Origin: DYQY01 sp964643725
GTDB taxonomy: Bacteria; Margulisbacteria; Riflemargulisbacteria; GWF2-35-9; DYQY01
Direction: 5' to 3'
Assembly (NCBI GenBank): GCA_964643725.1
Contig: CAZXTL010000001.1
Coordinates: 62,001-126,000, forward strand
Length of the DNA stretch: 64,000 nucleotides
A program made the translations under genes and the position numbers. Of the stretch, positions 34,401 to 42,929 are shown piece by piece (position 1 is the first letter of the stretch; every line of letters starts with the position of its first letter). The notes below the pieces were generated by a model. It was not told where the DNA came from and searched no databases. It saw only the letters and a program-made list of their open reading frames with translations.

Positions 34401-34858
34401 TCTTTTAGATTATTTTGTAAAATATTTTCGCAAATTATTCCTTTCATGCATCCGCTTAAGCAAATGATGCCTTCGCTATATTTTTCAAGTAGTTCCCAGT
34501 CAATCCTAGGTTTATAATATAGTCCTTCAATATAAGCTAGAGAAACTAATTTAAGTAGATTTTTATATCCTTTAATATTTTTTGCAAGTAGTGTTAAGTG
34601 ATGAGAACTTTTATCAGCGATAGGGTCTTTGTCATGTCTGGTTCTTTTTGCTAAATATAGTTCGCACCCTATAATAGGTTTTATTCCTTCTTTAATAGCT
34701 GTTTTATAAAACTCAATAGTTCCGTGCATATTTCCATGATCAGTTAGAGCTATCCCCGGCATCCCAAGCTCTTTTACTTTTTTGACCATATCTTTTATCT
34801 TGATAGCACCATCAAGTAGACTATATTCACTGTGAACATGTAGGTGTACGAAATTCAT
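31454..34858 (-). CDS. dnaE: DNA polymerase III alpha subunit
   Basis: This replicative polymerase has 1134 residues, typical of DnaE1. The N-terminal PHP domain begins FVHLHVHSEYSLLDGA. The palm contains the catalytic aspartates in PDIDIDFCIDNR, with GPGRGSAAGS before it. SHSAAYAFITYQTAYLKTHYP marks the fingers region. An OB-fold nucleic-acid domain lies near the C-terminus (about 970-1060). It ends a minus-strand run downstream of the response regulator (25 bp apart). It ends immediately beside the convergent M23 gene. Confidence 0.97.
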   Translation of the reverse strand: MNFVHLHVHSEYSLLDGAIKIKDMVKKVKELGMPGIALTDHGNMHGTIEFYKTAIKEGIKPIIGCELYLAKRTRHDKDPIADKSSHHLTLLAKNIKGYKNLLKLVSLAYIEGLYYKPRIDWELLEKYSEGIICLSGCMKGIICENILQNNLKEAESSAKKLHKLFGEDFYIEIQDHNIPEQQIINAQLLKIAATLNIPLIATNDSHYINKEDARTQDALLAIQTGKTLDDKDRMQFSTQEFYLKSADEMSQLFSYAPEAINNSLKILEKCDLTIALDQHILPEFTVPKGHTEASYLKELAWEGLNKRYKTIDEIIQKRFDYELEMISKMGFDSYFLIVSDLISYAKNTGISVGPGRGSAAGSIIAYSLGITNINPLQFDLLFERFLNPERISMPDIDIDFCIDNRQKVIDYTKQKYGNDHVAQITTFGRMAARLAIRDVGRVLSVPLSDIDKVAKLIPSIGATISGALKENKELRQIYESREDIKEVIDMAIKLEGIARHTGIHAAGVVISKNPLMDDVPLIEKDGQLVTMFPKDDVEKIGLLKMDFLGLRNLTMIAKTIKLIKETKGITINIDELPLVDQETYNTLIKGQSVGIFQLESSGMQALLKSLQPNVFEDIIALLALYRPGPLGSGMDKDFVSRKHGRQKISYPLPELEPILKDTYGTILYQEQVMQISSFLGGFSMGKADILRKAMGKKDQDAMDKLKLDFIQGAVEKGFDKKKSSEIFDMMAKFAEYGFNKSHSAAYAFITYQTAYLKTHYPVEYMAALISSSMGNTDKVSLYINETRNMSIEILPPDINESQLDFSIKSSNILFGLNAIKNVGENAILSIIDCREKEGIFHSLTDFCTRVDLRLCNKRVVESLIQAGCFDAIGKRKSLLQIVDQTISEASKIQKEKEKGQLNLFGGDQEHVIRKDQALGDEEFSHLELLRLEKDILGIYISGHPLSEYADYIKKRKLQQIKDYIPQEDELEIENQNTKEIEEKEVSILAMISNLKRKLTKAKKTMLTGEIEDMSGKIPCVIFPYIYDKIGHLIQEDTICLIKGKINNRNDQLQMIVEEVTDFDSAKNKVNSIEITPDVQNIPKLKSLLQELSGKIPVSIVVDGYKIKLTEEYWVNIQGIPQIEEFVGAENLVVK

Positions 34859-34883
34859 GTAAGTTATTATAACGTATCTTCAG

Positions 34884-35246
34884 TTATTTCGATAAATATT
34901 TGGAGATAACTTCTTCCCATTCATCAAGGTCTACTGGTTTGTTTAGAATTTCAGTACATCCAGACTCAAATCCTTGCTTCTTATTATCAGCATTGGCATA
35001 TCCTGTGTGCCCTACTATTATTGTATTGGGAAGATTTTTTTTGATGGTTTTTGTAGCTTCCCATCCGTTAATCCCAGGCAGTTTGTAGTCCATTATAATA
35101 AGGTCAGGAGAAATTTGAAGAGCTGTAGCAATACCTTCTTCTCCACTAGAGGCTTCAATTATGTGGATATCTTCTTGTTCAAAGGCAACCTTGATTATCC
35201 ACCTGATAGAAGATTCATCATCTATGATTAGTAGTGTTTTGGTCAT
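34884..35246 (-). CDS. Single-domain response regulator
   Basis: The 120-residue protein is a CheY-like receiver domain only. It has acidic pocket DDE near residue 10, phospho-acceptor Asp in LIIMDYKLPG (about residue 53), Thr in VGHTGYAN and Lys in LNKPVDLDEW. It has no output domain, so it acts by protein contact. Its ATG overlaps the stop of the upstream sensor gene (TAATG), so the two are partners. Confidence 0.93.
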   Translation of the reverse strand: MTKTLLIIDDESSIRWIIKVAFEQEDIHIIEASSGEEGIATALQISPDLIIMDYKLPGINGWEATKTIKKNLPNTIIVGHTGYANADNKKQGFESGCTEILNKPVDLDEWEEVISKYLSK

Positions 35247-37279
35247 TAGTCAAATTTTACCTTTACCATTTTGGTGCCGTCAACATAGTCCTCAATAATA
35301 GGGTTGGTTATTTCTTGAATATCTTTTAGTATTTTAGATATTCTTTTTGATTCATTTATTATTTGTTCATTTGTTTTTTTGAGAGTATCTATTTGATTTT
35401 TCATTTTAGCAGTACAATCTTTTTCAAGGGCTTGTAACATTTTATTAGATAGCTGTGCTCCCATCGTTATAGTTGCTACAGGGTTATTTATTTCATGATT
35501 AAGAGCTACGCCCATTCTGCTAACAGAAAGGATTTGTTCTTGTTTTAATTGTTCTTGTTGCATTCTTTTTAAATCTGAAACCATTTTATTAAAAGCTGTT
35601 GCTAGTTCGTAGAACTCGTTTTTCTCTTTAATAATAATCTCATAGCTTAAGTCTCCGTCACCAACTGTTTTAGCACCTTTTTGTAGTTTTTTTATAGGAG
35701 CATCAATAGTTTTCATATAGGCAAAAGCAATTATTAGGAAGACGATAATTGCAATTATTGTAAAGAAAAACGAGTTGTATTGTGCTTTTTGAATGCCCGA
35801 AAAAGCAAATTTTTCAGGTTGTCTCACTTGAAGATTGAGTCCAGTAAGCTCATTTTTGCCGAATACTTCAAAGAAGTTTCCTTTATTTAGTTCGCTTTTT
35901 AGACTTTCTGAGGTTTCAGTTGAATATAGTTTCTCGTAATTACTATTCAGAACGAGAATCTCTCCGTCTGGGTTGAAAGTGTGGCGGTTTATTTTATTGA
36001 AAAGACCAATAGGCTTGAAGAACCCAATTACGTAATAGATTACCTCATTATTGTTATCTTTAAGGACTTTAGTTATTTCAATTAAATTATTTGGTTGATT
36101 GAATGAAAACCTAAATCCTTCTTTTGCGGCAATGTCGGTATATGGTCTATAAATAGCGATATTTTCTGGGGTACTGTAATTAAAGTTTACATGTTCCCTT
36201 GTAACCTCTAATAAAGGAATGCTTTCTTTGCTTAGAAGTAAGACTTTTTCTAAATCTTTTATCTGTGGCATATCATTAAAAAGAGTAATTCCAATATAAT
36301 ATAGTTGATTCGAGGCATCATATTTTTTAAAGTAGTTGGAGAAAGAAGCATAAAATTCATCGTATGTTTGGTCGAATTCTTTGTTAACTTCATGTATTAT
36401 TGATACAAAGAAAAGACTTTTTGTGTTTTTTAATTCCGAATGAATAATATATATCGTAGCATAGTTTACTAACTCTAATGAAACTACTATCAGGATTGTG
36501 ATAGAAATCATCATTCTGGTAACAATTTTTTGTTTAATAATCTTGTATGGTTTTTCGTAATATTCTAGAGTGTTAATGTCTGCAGCCAGCATAATTAAAA
36601 CAAGGAAAAGACAACTAAATGAAATGCCTGAAGAAAAGACAAAATAGTAGTCCATAAGCATTGTGGTAGTTCCTAGCGAGATTATGTTTCCAAGAAAAAA
36701 GAATAGTAAGTATTTCGAAGAAGAAAAAAAGTAAGCATCAATAACTTCATGATCTATAAGTTTTTTTCTTTTCCTTAAGATAATAATAAGTGTTATAAAT
36801 CCAAAAGCAATCCAAATTGCTTTTATGGCAAACACCAGAGAATAGTTAGATATAACAGGGAAAAACCCGTCTAAAATATTAGTTTTTAACCAAAAATAAC
36901 TTAGAGGTGTAACAGTGATGATGAAAGTGATAAGTGTTCTTTTGACCACTGGTCGGTCAAAAAGAGCAAAAATGATTAAAGAAAATATTGAGAAGAGGTA
37001 GGCTAGAGAGAGCGCTCCTTGAAAAGGGAAAATATTCCAAGGAAAGATGCTTGTAGAGGAAATTAATCTAATAATGACATCAAAAATAAAGATGGGAAGT
37101 AGTGATAATATGAAAACTGATAATCTTTGTTTGAATGCAAGTGTGGGATTTTCGTCGATTGTTTCATCAAAAATAGTGAAGCTATTAAAGTTTTTGAGTA
37201 GTATTAATCCATAATTACAAAGTAAAAACAGGATAAACCCGCTAAAAACCATTGCTAAGTTAAAAGAAAATGAAATCAT
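35246..37279 (-). CDS. Membrane sensor with HAMP and DHp domain but no ATPase domain
   Basis: The 677-residue protein starts with about seven membrane helices (to about 235). A further helix (about 265-285), an extracytoplasmic sensor region of about 200 residues and a last helix (about 495-515) follow. After that come a HAMP domain (IDAPIKKLQKGAKTVGDGDL) and a DHp helix with phospho-acceptor motif ALNHEINNPVATI (His at about 595). The protein then ends with MVKVKFD at a normal stop; the HATPase domain that should follow is missing. It overlaps the response regulator start. It might be phosphorylated by another kinase, act as a phosphatase or relay, or be a degraded kinase. Confidence 0.8.
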   Translation of the reverse strand: MISFSFNLAMVFSGFILFLLCNYGLILLKNFNSFTIFDETIDENPTLAFKQRLSVFILSLLPIFIFDVIIRLISSTSIFPWNIFPFQGALSLAYLFSIFSLIIFALFDRPVVKRTLITFIITVTPLSYFWLKTNILDGFFPVISNYSLVFAIKAIWIAFGFITLIIILRKRKKLIDHEVIDAYFFSSSKYLLFFFLGNIISLGTTTMLMDYYFVFSSGISFSCLFLVLIMLAADINTLEYYEKPYKIIKQKIVTRMMISITILIVVSLELVNYATIYIIHSELKNTKSLFFVSIIHEVNKEFDQTYDEFYASFSNYFKKYDASNQLYYIGITLFNDMPQIKDLEKVLLLSKESIPLLEVTREHVNFNYSTPENIAIYRPYTDIAAKEGFRFSFNQPNNLIEITKVLKDNNNEVIYYVIGFFKPIGLFNKINRHTFNPDGEILVLNSNYEKLYSTETSESLKSELNKGNFFEVFGKNELTGLNLQVRQPEKFAFSGIQKAQYNSFFFTIIAIIVFLIIAFAYMKTIDAPIKKLQKGAKTVGDGDLSYEIIIKEKNEFYELATAFNKMVSDLKRMQQEQLKQEQILSVSRMGVALNHEINNPVATITMGAQLSNKMLQALEKDCTAKMKNQIDTLKKTNEQIINESKRISKILKDIQEITNPIIEDYVDGTKMVKVKFD

Positions 37280-37317
37280 ATTTTTATTTTATATGAAAAT
37301 GGCACGTATATAAATAG

Positions 37318-38883
37318 CTATTCTAATAATCCTAATTTAAGTGAATTAAAAAATACTGTATAGTCATTTCCAGCATTCCAAGCAAAAACACCGTCCATTT
37401 TATTGTCAAGACAGGCTCTAATCTGGTCTTGAATATACTTTTCGTTGTAGTTAGGAGACATATAGTTAAAGGCTTGTATCCACGGAACTACTTTTACATA
37501 GTATTGGTCTTTCCCGTTGAAATTTACAAATTTCTTACATCCTTTGTCCATAAATAGATAAGGATTTTCTCCAGGTTTAGCTATGCCATCAAATCCAGGA
37601 TTAAAATGAGATGGATATAGCATAGGGCAAATTACGTCTGCGTATCTCATAAAGGTGAGGGTGTATTGTCCTATGAGATTATTTGTTTGAGGGTTATCCC
37701 AAAGCACTATCCCAAAAATATCTGCAGTAAATGAAATATTCTTCTTATCAGTAATTTTTACGATTTCTTTAAGGTAATTATCTACCGCTTTGTATCTTTT
37801 TTGTCCTAGTTTGTTGTGTTTAGAAACTATGTTGTTAACATCCCCATCGCTTGGGAATCTTATATAGTCTAGCTGAATATCATCAGCCCCTGCAGCAATT
37901 GCTAATTCTACTATTTTTTTGTAATAATTTAGAGCATCTTGAGAGAATAGATCAACCCATTGTTGACCATAATAATCAGTCCATGGCTGAAGTTTCTTTT
38001 TATCCCAAAGCATTAATCTTTGGTTTGTTTTTTGGATAAAGTAATCAGTTGCAACGACTATTCTTAGAGATACTTTGGTGTTTGATAATTTCAGGATTTC
38101 AATAGTTTTTACTAGACCGCCAAGTTGTGAGAGCAAATAATCATTGGATTCATTCATAAATACATCAAAGTCTTTGTAGTTAAATTGAAGGGGAGTAAGA
38201 TAGGTTTTAAAATCAAGAACTATACTATCTAAACCGTTTCTTACAGCAAAATTCTTGTGAACGTGGGCTTCTTTTCTTGAAGGTATGCCTCCAGAGGTAA
38301 GATGATAACCTTTAAGCGGTATTCGTTTAGATTTTTGTCTTTCTTGTTTGGTTGGAAATATATTTCCTTTATTTATAAATGGAATGCTTGAGTATATTTC
38401 TATTTTCATGTTTTCAGTCGGAGCATAGAGGAAAATTTTGTGTTTATCTTCTTCTGTGCACATTATGGTGTAAAGATCGCCATCGCTTATGTATAAGTCT
38501 GTTTTTATATATTTTCTTTGCCATTCTTCTAAGTCTAAGTCTGAAATTCTTATAGCTTTTATTTTTTCTAGAGGGTCGTAATCCCATAAATAAGATGGGA
38601 TATTGAGATTGTTTTGATTTATACTAACTAGTTGAATGTTGTTTAATCCGTCTTTTTCTTCAATTAAAACATAAGGCATCATGTTCTTTGGTGCATCTAT
38701 TTCGCCTTTAGCGTATGCTTTCATAGTAATAGGGTAAAAGCCTTTTGCCACATTGTTTTTTATAAATAAAGGTAGGCTTATTTCTTTATCAAGATAAAAT
38801 GCGGGAATAGGTTTTGTTTCATTAAATCTTGTGAAAGAAAATGCTAAAAGAGAGATAATAAGTGTTAGTTTAATTATTTTCAT
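37318..38883 (-). CDS. Secreted glycoside hydrolase-like protein (DUF4015 family)
   Basis: The 521-residue protein has a signal peptide (LTLIISLLAFSFTRF). Its C-terminal half is a TIM-barrel-like domain of the DUF4015 putative glycosidase family. Supporting motifs are KGYHLTSGGIPSRKEA, LDSIVLDFKTYLTPL, AAGADDIQLDYIRFPSDGD and FAWNAGNDYTVFF. The carboxylates in LDYIRFP are the likely active-site region. The substrate is unknown; cell-wall or exopolysaccharide is plausible for an exported enzyme. The start overlaps lgt by 14 bp, and the sensor gene follows 38 bp downstream. Confidence 0.75.
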   Translation of the reverse strand: MKIIKLTLIISLLAFSFTRFNETKPIPAFYLDKEISLPLFIKNNVAKGFYPITMKAYAKGEIDAPKNMMPYVLIEEKDGLNNIQLVSINQNNLNIPSYLWDYDPLEKIKAIRISDLDLEEWQRKYIKTDLYISDGDLYTIMCTEEDKHKIFLYAPTENMKIEIYSSIPFINKGNIFPTKQERQKSKRIPLKGYHLTSGGIPSRKEAHVHKNFAVRNGLDSIVLDFKTYLTPLQFNYKDFDVFMNESNDYLLSQLGGLVKTIEILKLSNTKVSLRIVVATDYFIQKTNQRLMLWDKKKLQPWTDYYGQQWVDLFSQDALNYYKKIVELAIAAGADDIQLDYIRFPSDGDVNNIVSKHNKLGQKRYKAVDNYLKEIVKITDKKNISFTADIFGIVLWDNPQTNNLIGQYTLTFMRYADVICPMLYPSHFNPGFDGIAKPGENPYLFMDKGCKKFVNFNGKDQYYVKVVPWIQAFNYMSPNYNEKYIQDQIRACLDNKMDGVFAWNAGNDYTVFFNSLKLGLLE

Positions 38884-39706
38884 AGTTCTTCAAATATATT
38901 GGTATAAGAATTATCCCAATTATTATCATTATAATAGATAGTATTTGTCCATAGGTAAATACATTTATGAAAAGAGTTTGAAAATTATCAGGTTCACGAA
39001 TAAATTCGGTTAGAAATCTTGCTGTTCCATAAAGCAAACAATAGAGCGGTGTTATGATTTTTTTTGATGTTGGTTTTAATTTAGTAATCATTAAAAGAAA
39101 CAAAAAAACAAAGATGCCTTCCATAAAAGCTTCAGCTAATTGAGAGGGATATCGTAATAATTTCAGATCATCACCAGGGAAATACATGCCAATGAAGCTT
39201 GTAGTCGCTCTTCCGTATAGTTCTTGGTTAAGAAAATTACCTATTCTGCCGAAGGTATAACCAAGTGGAACATATAAAGATAATATATTTGTTATTTTAA
39301 AAAAATTTAGTTTATACTTTTTGCAATATAGAAGCATTGCTAGTAAAAACCCGATGGCTCCACCATGGTAGGAAAGTCCGCTAATTCCAACTAATTCGCC
39401 ATTATGGAAAGGGTTGATGAGTAGAAGTGGTGAAGCAATAAAACTAGATAATTCATAAAATAGTGCGTAGCCTAATCTGGCGCCAACGATTATTCCTATA
39501 AAACTATAAATAAAAAGTTCATAGGATTTCTCTAAATTATAATTAAGGTTATTTTTTTTACAGTGTCTCATGTATAGGAAAAATACAGTTAGAATAGAAA
39601 GTAGATACATAATGCTATACCATCTCAACTGTAATGGACCTATGTTTAAAGCAATAGGATTAATGTGAAAAGGTAAGTATTGCCAAAGTTCGATTATAAA
39701 ATTCAT
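38870..39706 (-). CDS. lgt: Prolipoprotein diacylglyceryl transferase
   Basis: Lgt attaches diacylglycerol to the lipobox cysteine of prolipoproteins, the first step of lipoprotein maturation in the inner membrane. The 278-residue protein has about seven membrane helices. LSYHGGAIGFLLA contains the essential His, and GRIGNFLNQELYGRATT is the Lgt signature with its Arg, Asn and Glu. LTEFIREPD lies near the end. It leads the run lgt, hydrolase, sensor, regulator, dnaE. Confidence 0.95.
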   Translation of the reverse strand: MNFIIELWQYLPFHINPIALNIGPLQLRWYSIMYLLSILTVFFLYMRHCKKNNLNYNLEKSYELFIYSFIGIIVGARLGYALFYELSSFIASPLLLINPFHNGELVGISGLSYHGGAIGFLLAMLLYCKKYKLNFFKITNILSLYVPLGYTFGRIGNFLNQELYGRATTSFIGMYFPGDDLKLLRYPSQLAEAFMEGIFVFLFLLMITKLKPTSKKIITPLYCLLYGTARFLTEFIREPDNFQTLFINVFTYGQILSIIMIIIGIILIPIYLKNYENN

Positions 39707-39744
39707 AGCGCAATTATAACATTTCTAAGCTTATTGGTGGAAAA

Positions 39745-39753
39745 TGTTATAAA
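39745..39753 (+). promoter_or_regulatory. Possible extended -10 box before tatD
   Basis: TGTTATAAA (extended -10 pattern TGnTATAAA) lies 9 bp before the ATG at 39763, with no Shine-Dalgarno between. This would give a leaderless or nearly leaderless transcript. Weak evidence because the region is AT-rich. Confidence 0.35.
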
Positions 39754-39762
39754 ATATATTTT

Positions 39763-40530
39763 ATGTACGATATCCACTGTCATTTAGATCATCCAAGCAT
39801 GATGTCTGCCTTGGGAAATATATCCAAAGATAAAATTAGGGGATTAATAACTTCGGGGATAGAGTATTCGTCATGGACAGATAATTTAAAACTGGCTCAG
39901 AAGTATCCTTTTAACGTTTCGTTAGGCCTACATCCTTTTTTTGTTAAAGATAAACATTCTGAGCTCATTTTTTTGAAGGAGCTGCTTAAAGAAAAAAATG
40001 TTATAGCAGTTGGAGAGATTGGGCTTGATTATTATAACGACTACGTAGGCTCGAAGGAGCTTCAGCTAGAGGCCTTTTATCAACAAATGATTTATGCAAG
40101 AGAGTTTAATCTGCCGGTTATACTGCACTGCAGGAAGGCCTATGATGATTTATATGCTATCTTGAAACAAATCGAGGTTCCTGCCTTAATTTTTCATTCT
40201 TTTAGTGGAACAGAGCAAGACGTGAGTAGAATGCAAGAATTTAATTCATATTTTAGTTTTGGATTTCCTATAGTTAATATAAATAATAAGAAACATAAAC
40301 GTCTCGTTAAGTTAATCCCAAAAGATAAGTTGTTGTTAGAGACTGATTCTCCTTATATGATACCTAGAGATGAGATGGATAAAGAAGAAGGTTTCAGTAG
40401 TCCATCTGATATAGGGTTAGTTTATAAAGCAGTTTCAGCTGTTTTAGATGTTTCGATTGACAGTTTAGTATTGCAAACACAGAGGAATGTAAAAAGAATA
40501 TGGAAAGATTTCAGAGAACTATCAAATTAA
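39763..40530 (+). CDS. tatD: TatD-family metal-dependent deoxyribonuclease
   Basis: The 255-residue TIM-barrel hydrolase has all TatD metal motifs: YDIHCHLDH at the start, GEIGLDYY, ILHCRKAYDD, FHSFSGT and LLLETDSPYM. TatD proteins are 3'-5' DNases linked to DNA repair and turnover. The downstream tcdA gene begins inside it (31-bp overlap), suggesting translational coupling. Confidence 0.9.
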   Translation: MYDIHCHLDHPSMMSALGNISKDKIRGLITSGIEYSSWTDNLKLAQKYPFNVSLGLHPFFVKDKHSELIFLKELLKEKNVIAVGEIGLDYYNDYVGSKELQLEAFYQQMIYAREFNLPVILHCRKAYDDLYAILKQIEVPALIFHSFSGTEQDVSRMQEFNSYFSFGFPIVNINNKKHKRLVKLIPKDKLLLETDSPYMIPRDEMDKEEGFSSPSDIGLVYKAVSAVLDVSIDSLVLQTQRNVKRIWKDFRELSN

Positions 40531-41186
40531 TTGGTAAAGATGCCTTTCAGAAACTTCAAGAGAAAACAGTAATCGTTTTAGGAATAGGAGGCGTCGGATC
40601 CTTTGCCGTTGAGGCTCTTGTGCGTTCAGGTATTGGGAATATTGTTTTAATTGATAAAGATGTATATGAAGAATCCAATATAAACAGACAGTGGCCAGCA
40701 AATGTTGAAACTATCGGTAAAAATAAAGTAGATATTGTTTCTCAGGAGTGTTTGAAAATATCTCCTACAATTAATATATCATTTGAAAAAATATGTTTAA
40801 CCGCTAGTAATCTTGAGGATGTTATAACTAAATATTTAGTCGAAAATGTCTTAGTTGTTGATGCTATTGATGATATTAAAACTAAAGTAATTTTAATACA
40901 TTATCTTAAAAAGCATAATGTATCATTTATTAGCAGTATGGGCGCGGCAAACGTTAACAGTATAGATTCAATTAGATATGGCAATTTAGATAAGACAACT
41001 CATTGTCCTATCGCTAAGATACTTAGAAAAGAGTTAGGGTTATTAGGAGTTAAAAATGAAGTTCCTGTAGTTTATTCAAATCAAGAAAGATTGCCGAGGT
41101 TGGCAGACAAAGGATCCGTGATGTCAATAACTGCTAGTTTTGGATTAAGGCTTGCGCAGTGGGTTATTGATAGTTGCTCTGAGTAA
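40500..41186 (+). CDS. tcdA: E1-like tRNA threonylcarbamoyladenosine dehydratase
   Basis: The 228-residue ThiF/MoeB-fold protein has the nucleotide-binding VLGIGGVGSFAVEALVRSGI, the LIDKDVYEESNINRQ segment and VVDAIDDIKTKV. Length and the NINRQ motif match TcdA (CsdL/YgdL), which cyclises t6A37 in tRNA to ct6A using ATP. The C-terminus is shorter than E. coli TcdA (268 residues). It overlaps tatD by 31 bp. Confidence 0.85.
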   Translation: MERFQRTIKLIGKDAFQKLQEKTVIVLGIGGVGSFAVEALVRSGIGNIVLIDKDVYEESNINRQWPANVETIGKNKVDIVSQECLKISPTINISFEKICLTASNLEDVITKYLVENVLVVDAIDDIKTKVILIHYLKKHNVSFISSMGAANVNSIDSIRYGNLDKTTHCPIAKILRKELGLLGVKNEVPVVYSNQERLPRLADKGSVMSITASFGLRLAQWVIDSCSE

Positions 41187-41190
41187 ACAA

Positions 41191-41799
41191 CTAGTAAAAG
41201 ATATTGTTTATTTTTATTACATAGTCTCCAAGATCAGCCAAAGCGTTTATTAGATGAAGTTCTTTGAATTTATAAAGTTCATTTTCCTTTATAGGAGCAG
41301 GCTTTATAATCCTTTTTTCAATCAATTGAGCTCTTTTTGTTCCATATAATAGTGGAGGATCTGGAGTGTAGTAGTTGTCTCCATCTGATAAGACAATATT
41401 TGCAAATGAGCTGTCTTTTAAGTAGCCGTTAATAGAAATAATAATGTCATCGCAATCTTCACGTTTTTCTCGGAGTGACTCAAGTCTTGTTCTGTCTGCA
41501 TATTTGAAGGAATAATCAAATTCCTCACTTTTGATTATTTTTAAAGAATTAATTATTCTTGGAGCTAGTGGTTCATATTCAATTTTTTGTATGTCAGAAG
41601 AATATGTTATTCGACATTTTTGTAGTTTATCCAGAAGGAAGTCCTTTTGATTGATGGTTTCTGATATGTTTATAGGAGTAACGGTAGGAAAGAATTTAGT
41701 AAAAGTATTAATTACTCTTTTTTGGTGCCAACCTAAGTTTAAGGGTACACCGTTTTTTATAAAGATACTTTCAATAAATAGGTAGGTAGATTTTGTCAT
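41191..41799 (-). CDS. pabC: Aminodeoxychorismate lyase-like (class IV aminotransferase fold)
   Basis: The 202-residue protein has a short class IV PLP fold, as found in the PabC partner of PabB. ESIFIKNGVPLNLGWHQKRV starts the domain. SINGYLKDSSFANIVLSDGD and PPLLYGTKRAQLIEKRII match the conserved C-terminal half. PabC releases pyruvate from aminodeoxychorismate, giving 4-aminobenzoate for folate. It overlaps pabB by 29 bp. It is shorter than E. coli PabC (269) and the PLP lysine is not clearly identified, so activity is moderately sure. Confidence 0.75.
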   Translation of the reverse strand: MTKSTYLFIESIFIKNGVPLNLGWHQKRVINTFTKFFPTVTPINISETINQKDFLLDKLQKCRITYSSDIQKIEYEPLAPRIINSLKIIKSEEFDYSFKYADRTRLESLREKREDCDDIIISINGYLKDSSFANIVLSDGDNYYTPDPPLLYGTKRAQLIEKRIIKPAPIKENELYKFKELHLINALADLGDYVIKINNIFY

Positions 41800-42724
41800 T
41801 TAGTTCCTGATATTCCTTGTCCATGTTGCTATCAATCCTAATACCTCCGCCACTTTTATAGTAATATTCATTTTGTTGTTTTTCAATGAATCTTATCATT
41901 ACAGCACTATCTATGTTGTTACCGTCGAATATTCCCATTATTCCAGAATAATAACCTCTTTTATGGTTTTCGATCTTACTTATAAGTTCTACACATTTCT
42001 TTTTTGGTGCTCCTGTAATTGAGCCAGCAGGTAGAAGGGCATAAATTATATCGCCAAGTCTGCTGTGGTAACCATTAGGTAGTTTGCCTTTTATTTCTGA
42101 GCTCATTTGTAATAATGTTTTATTTGAAGTTGTAATTTCATCAAGGTATTTAAATTTTGTAACAGTAACATCCTTTGCTACTAGGCTTAAATCGTTTCTA
42201 ATAAGATCTACAATTGTAGTGTGTTCTTGGTTTTCTTTGGTGTCAGCAAGTAGTAAATCTTTAGCGTTAGGGATAGAAGCATCAATAGTGCCTTTCATCG
42301 GGTATGAGTAAATTTCCCCATCTGTAATTTTCACAAAGGTTTCAGGAGAAAATACGACAAATTTGTCATCTATAAGTAGTTTGTATTTTGCAGTTGATGC
42401 GTAGAAGATATCTGTCAAAGATAAAGTAGCAGTTATTTTTGAGGAGAAAGTTAAGTTTAGTAAGTAGTTGTTGCCTTTGATTTGTTCGTCTATTACTTTA
42501 TTAAATGCTTTTTTGTAAATTATTTTTGATATAGGTTTGTAAGACAATGTTGGAGTTTTTTCAGTAGTAATATTTTTGTGATTTCGTTGTAAGCCAAAGT
42601 TATATTTGATAATGTTTGAATCAACATCAGTAAGACGGATTACAATAGGATTTTTTAATTCATAATCTAAGATGAATAAAAATGGAGTTTTACTTGAGCC
42701 AAGTTCATTCATAAGGTCTTTCAT
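41771..42724 (-). CDS. pabB: Aminodeoxychorismate synthase component I
   Basis: The 317-residue chorismate-binding protein converts chorismate and ammonia to 4-amino-4-deoxychorismate. YPMKGTIDAS, TIVDLIRNDLSLVAKDV, LLPAGSITGAPKKKCVELIS and YYSGIMGIFDGNN are the family signatures. It lacks the longer N-terminal tryptophan-binding part of E. coli PabB (453), like other short PabB proteins. The glutaminase PabA is not in the window. It is translationally coupled to the downstream pabC-like gene. Confidence 0.9.
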   Translation of the reverse strand: MKDLMNELGSSKTPFLFILDYELKNPIVIRLTDVDSNIIKYNFGLQRNHKNITTEKTPTLSYKPISKIIYKKAFNKVIDEQIKGNNYLLNLTFSSKITATLSLTDIFYASTAKYKLLIDDKFVVFSPETFVKITDGEIYSYPMKGTIDASIPNAKDLLLADTKENQEHTTIVDLIRNDLSLVAKDVTVTKFKYLDEITTSNKTLLQMSSEIKGKLPNGYHSRLGDIIYALLPAGSITGAPKKKCVELISKIENHKRGYYSGIMGIFDGNNIDSAVMIRFIEKQQNEYYYKSGGGIRIDSNMDKEYQELNDKIYLPIY

Positions 42725-42763
42725 AAAGCTATTTTATCATTCTTTTTCGTTAAGGTCTCATTG

Positions 42764-42905
42764 CCGACCTCTCCCCGCAGAAGATATAAATATTTTCTAA
42801 GAAGTTTAAGATGCTGCGACCCTCTCCATTTCATTAATGAAACGGAGAGGGTGACGGCATCAGGGGTTCTTTAAAGACACTTATAACTTCTGTGGGAGAG
42901 GTTGG
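42764..42905. repeat. Palindromic intergenic element with internal hairpin
   Basis: The left end 42764-42788 (CGACCTCTCCCCGCAGAAGA...) is the imperfect inverse of the right end 42881-42905 (...ACTTCTGTGGGAGAGGTTG). Inside lies a near-perfect hairpin at 42820-42851: CCCTCTCC, then TTTCATTAATGAAA, then GGAGAGGG. The whole 140 bp could fold into one long structure. It precedes the cobalamin riboswitch and has no ORF. Confidence 0.7.
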
Positions 42906-42929
42906 TGAATTTACAAATGTATTCTATAA

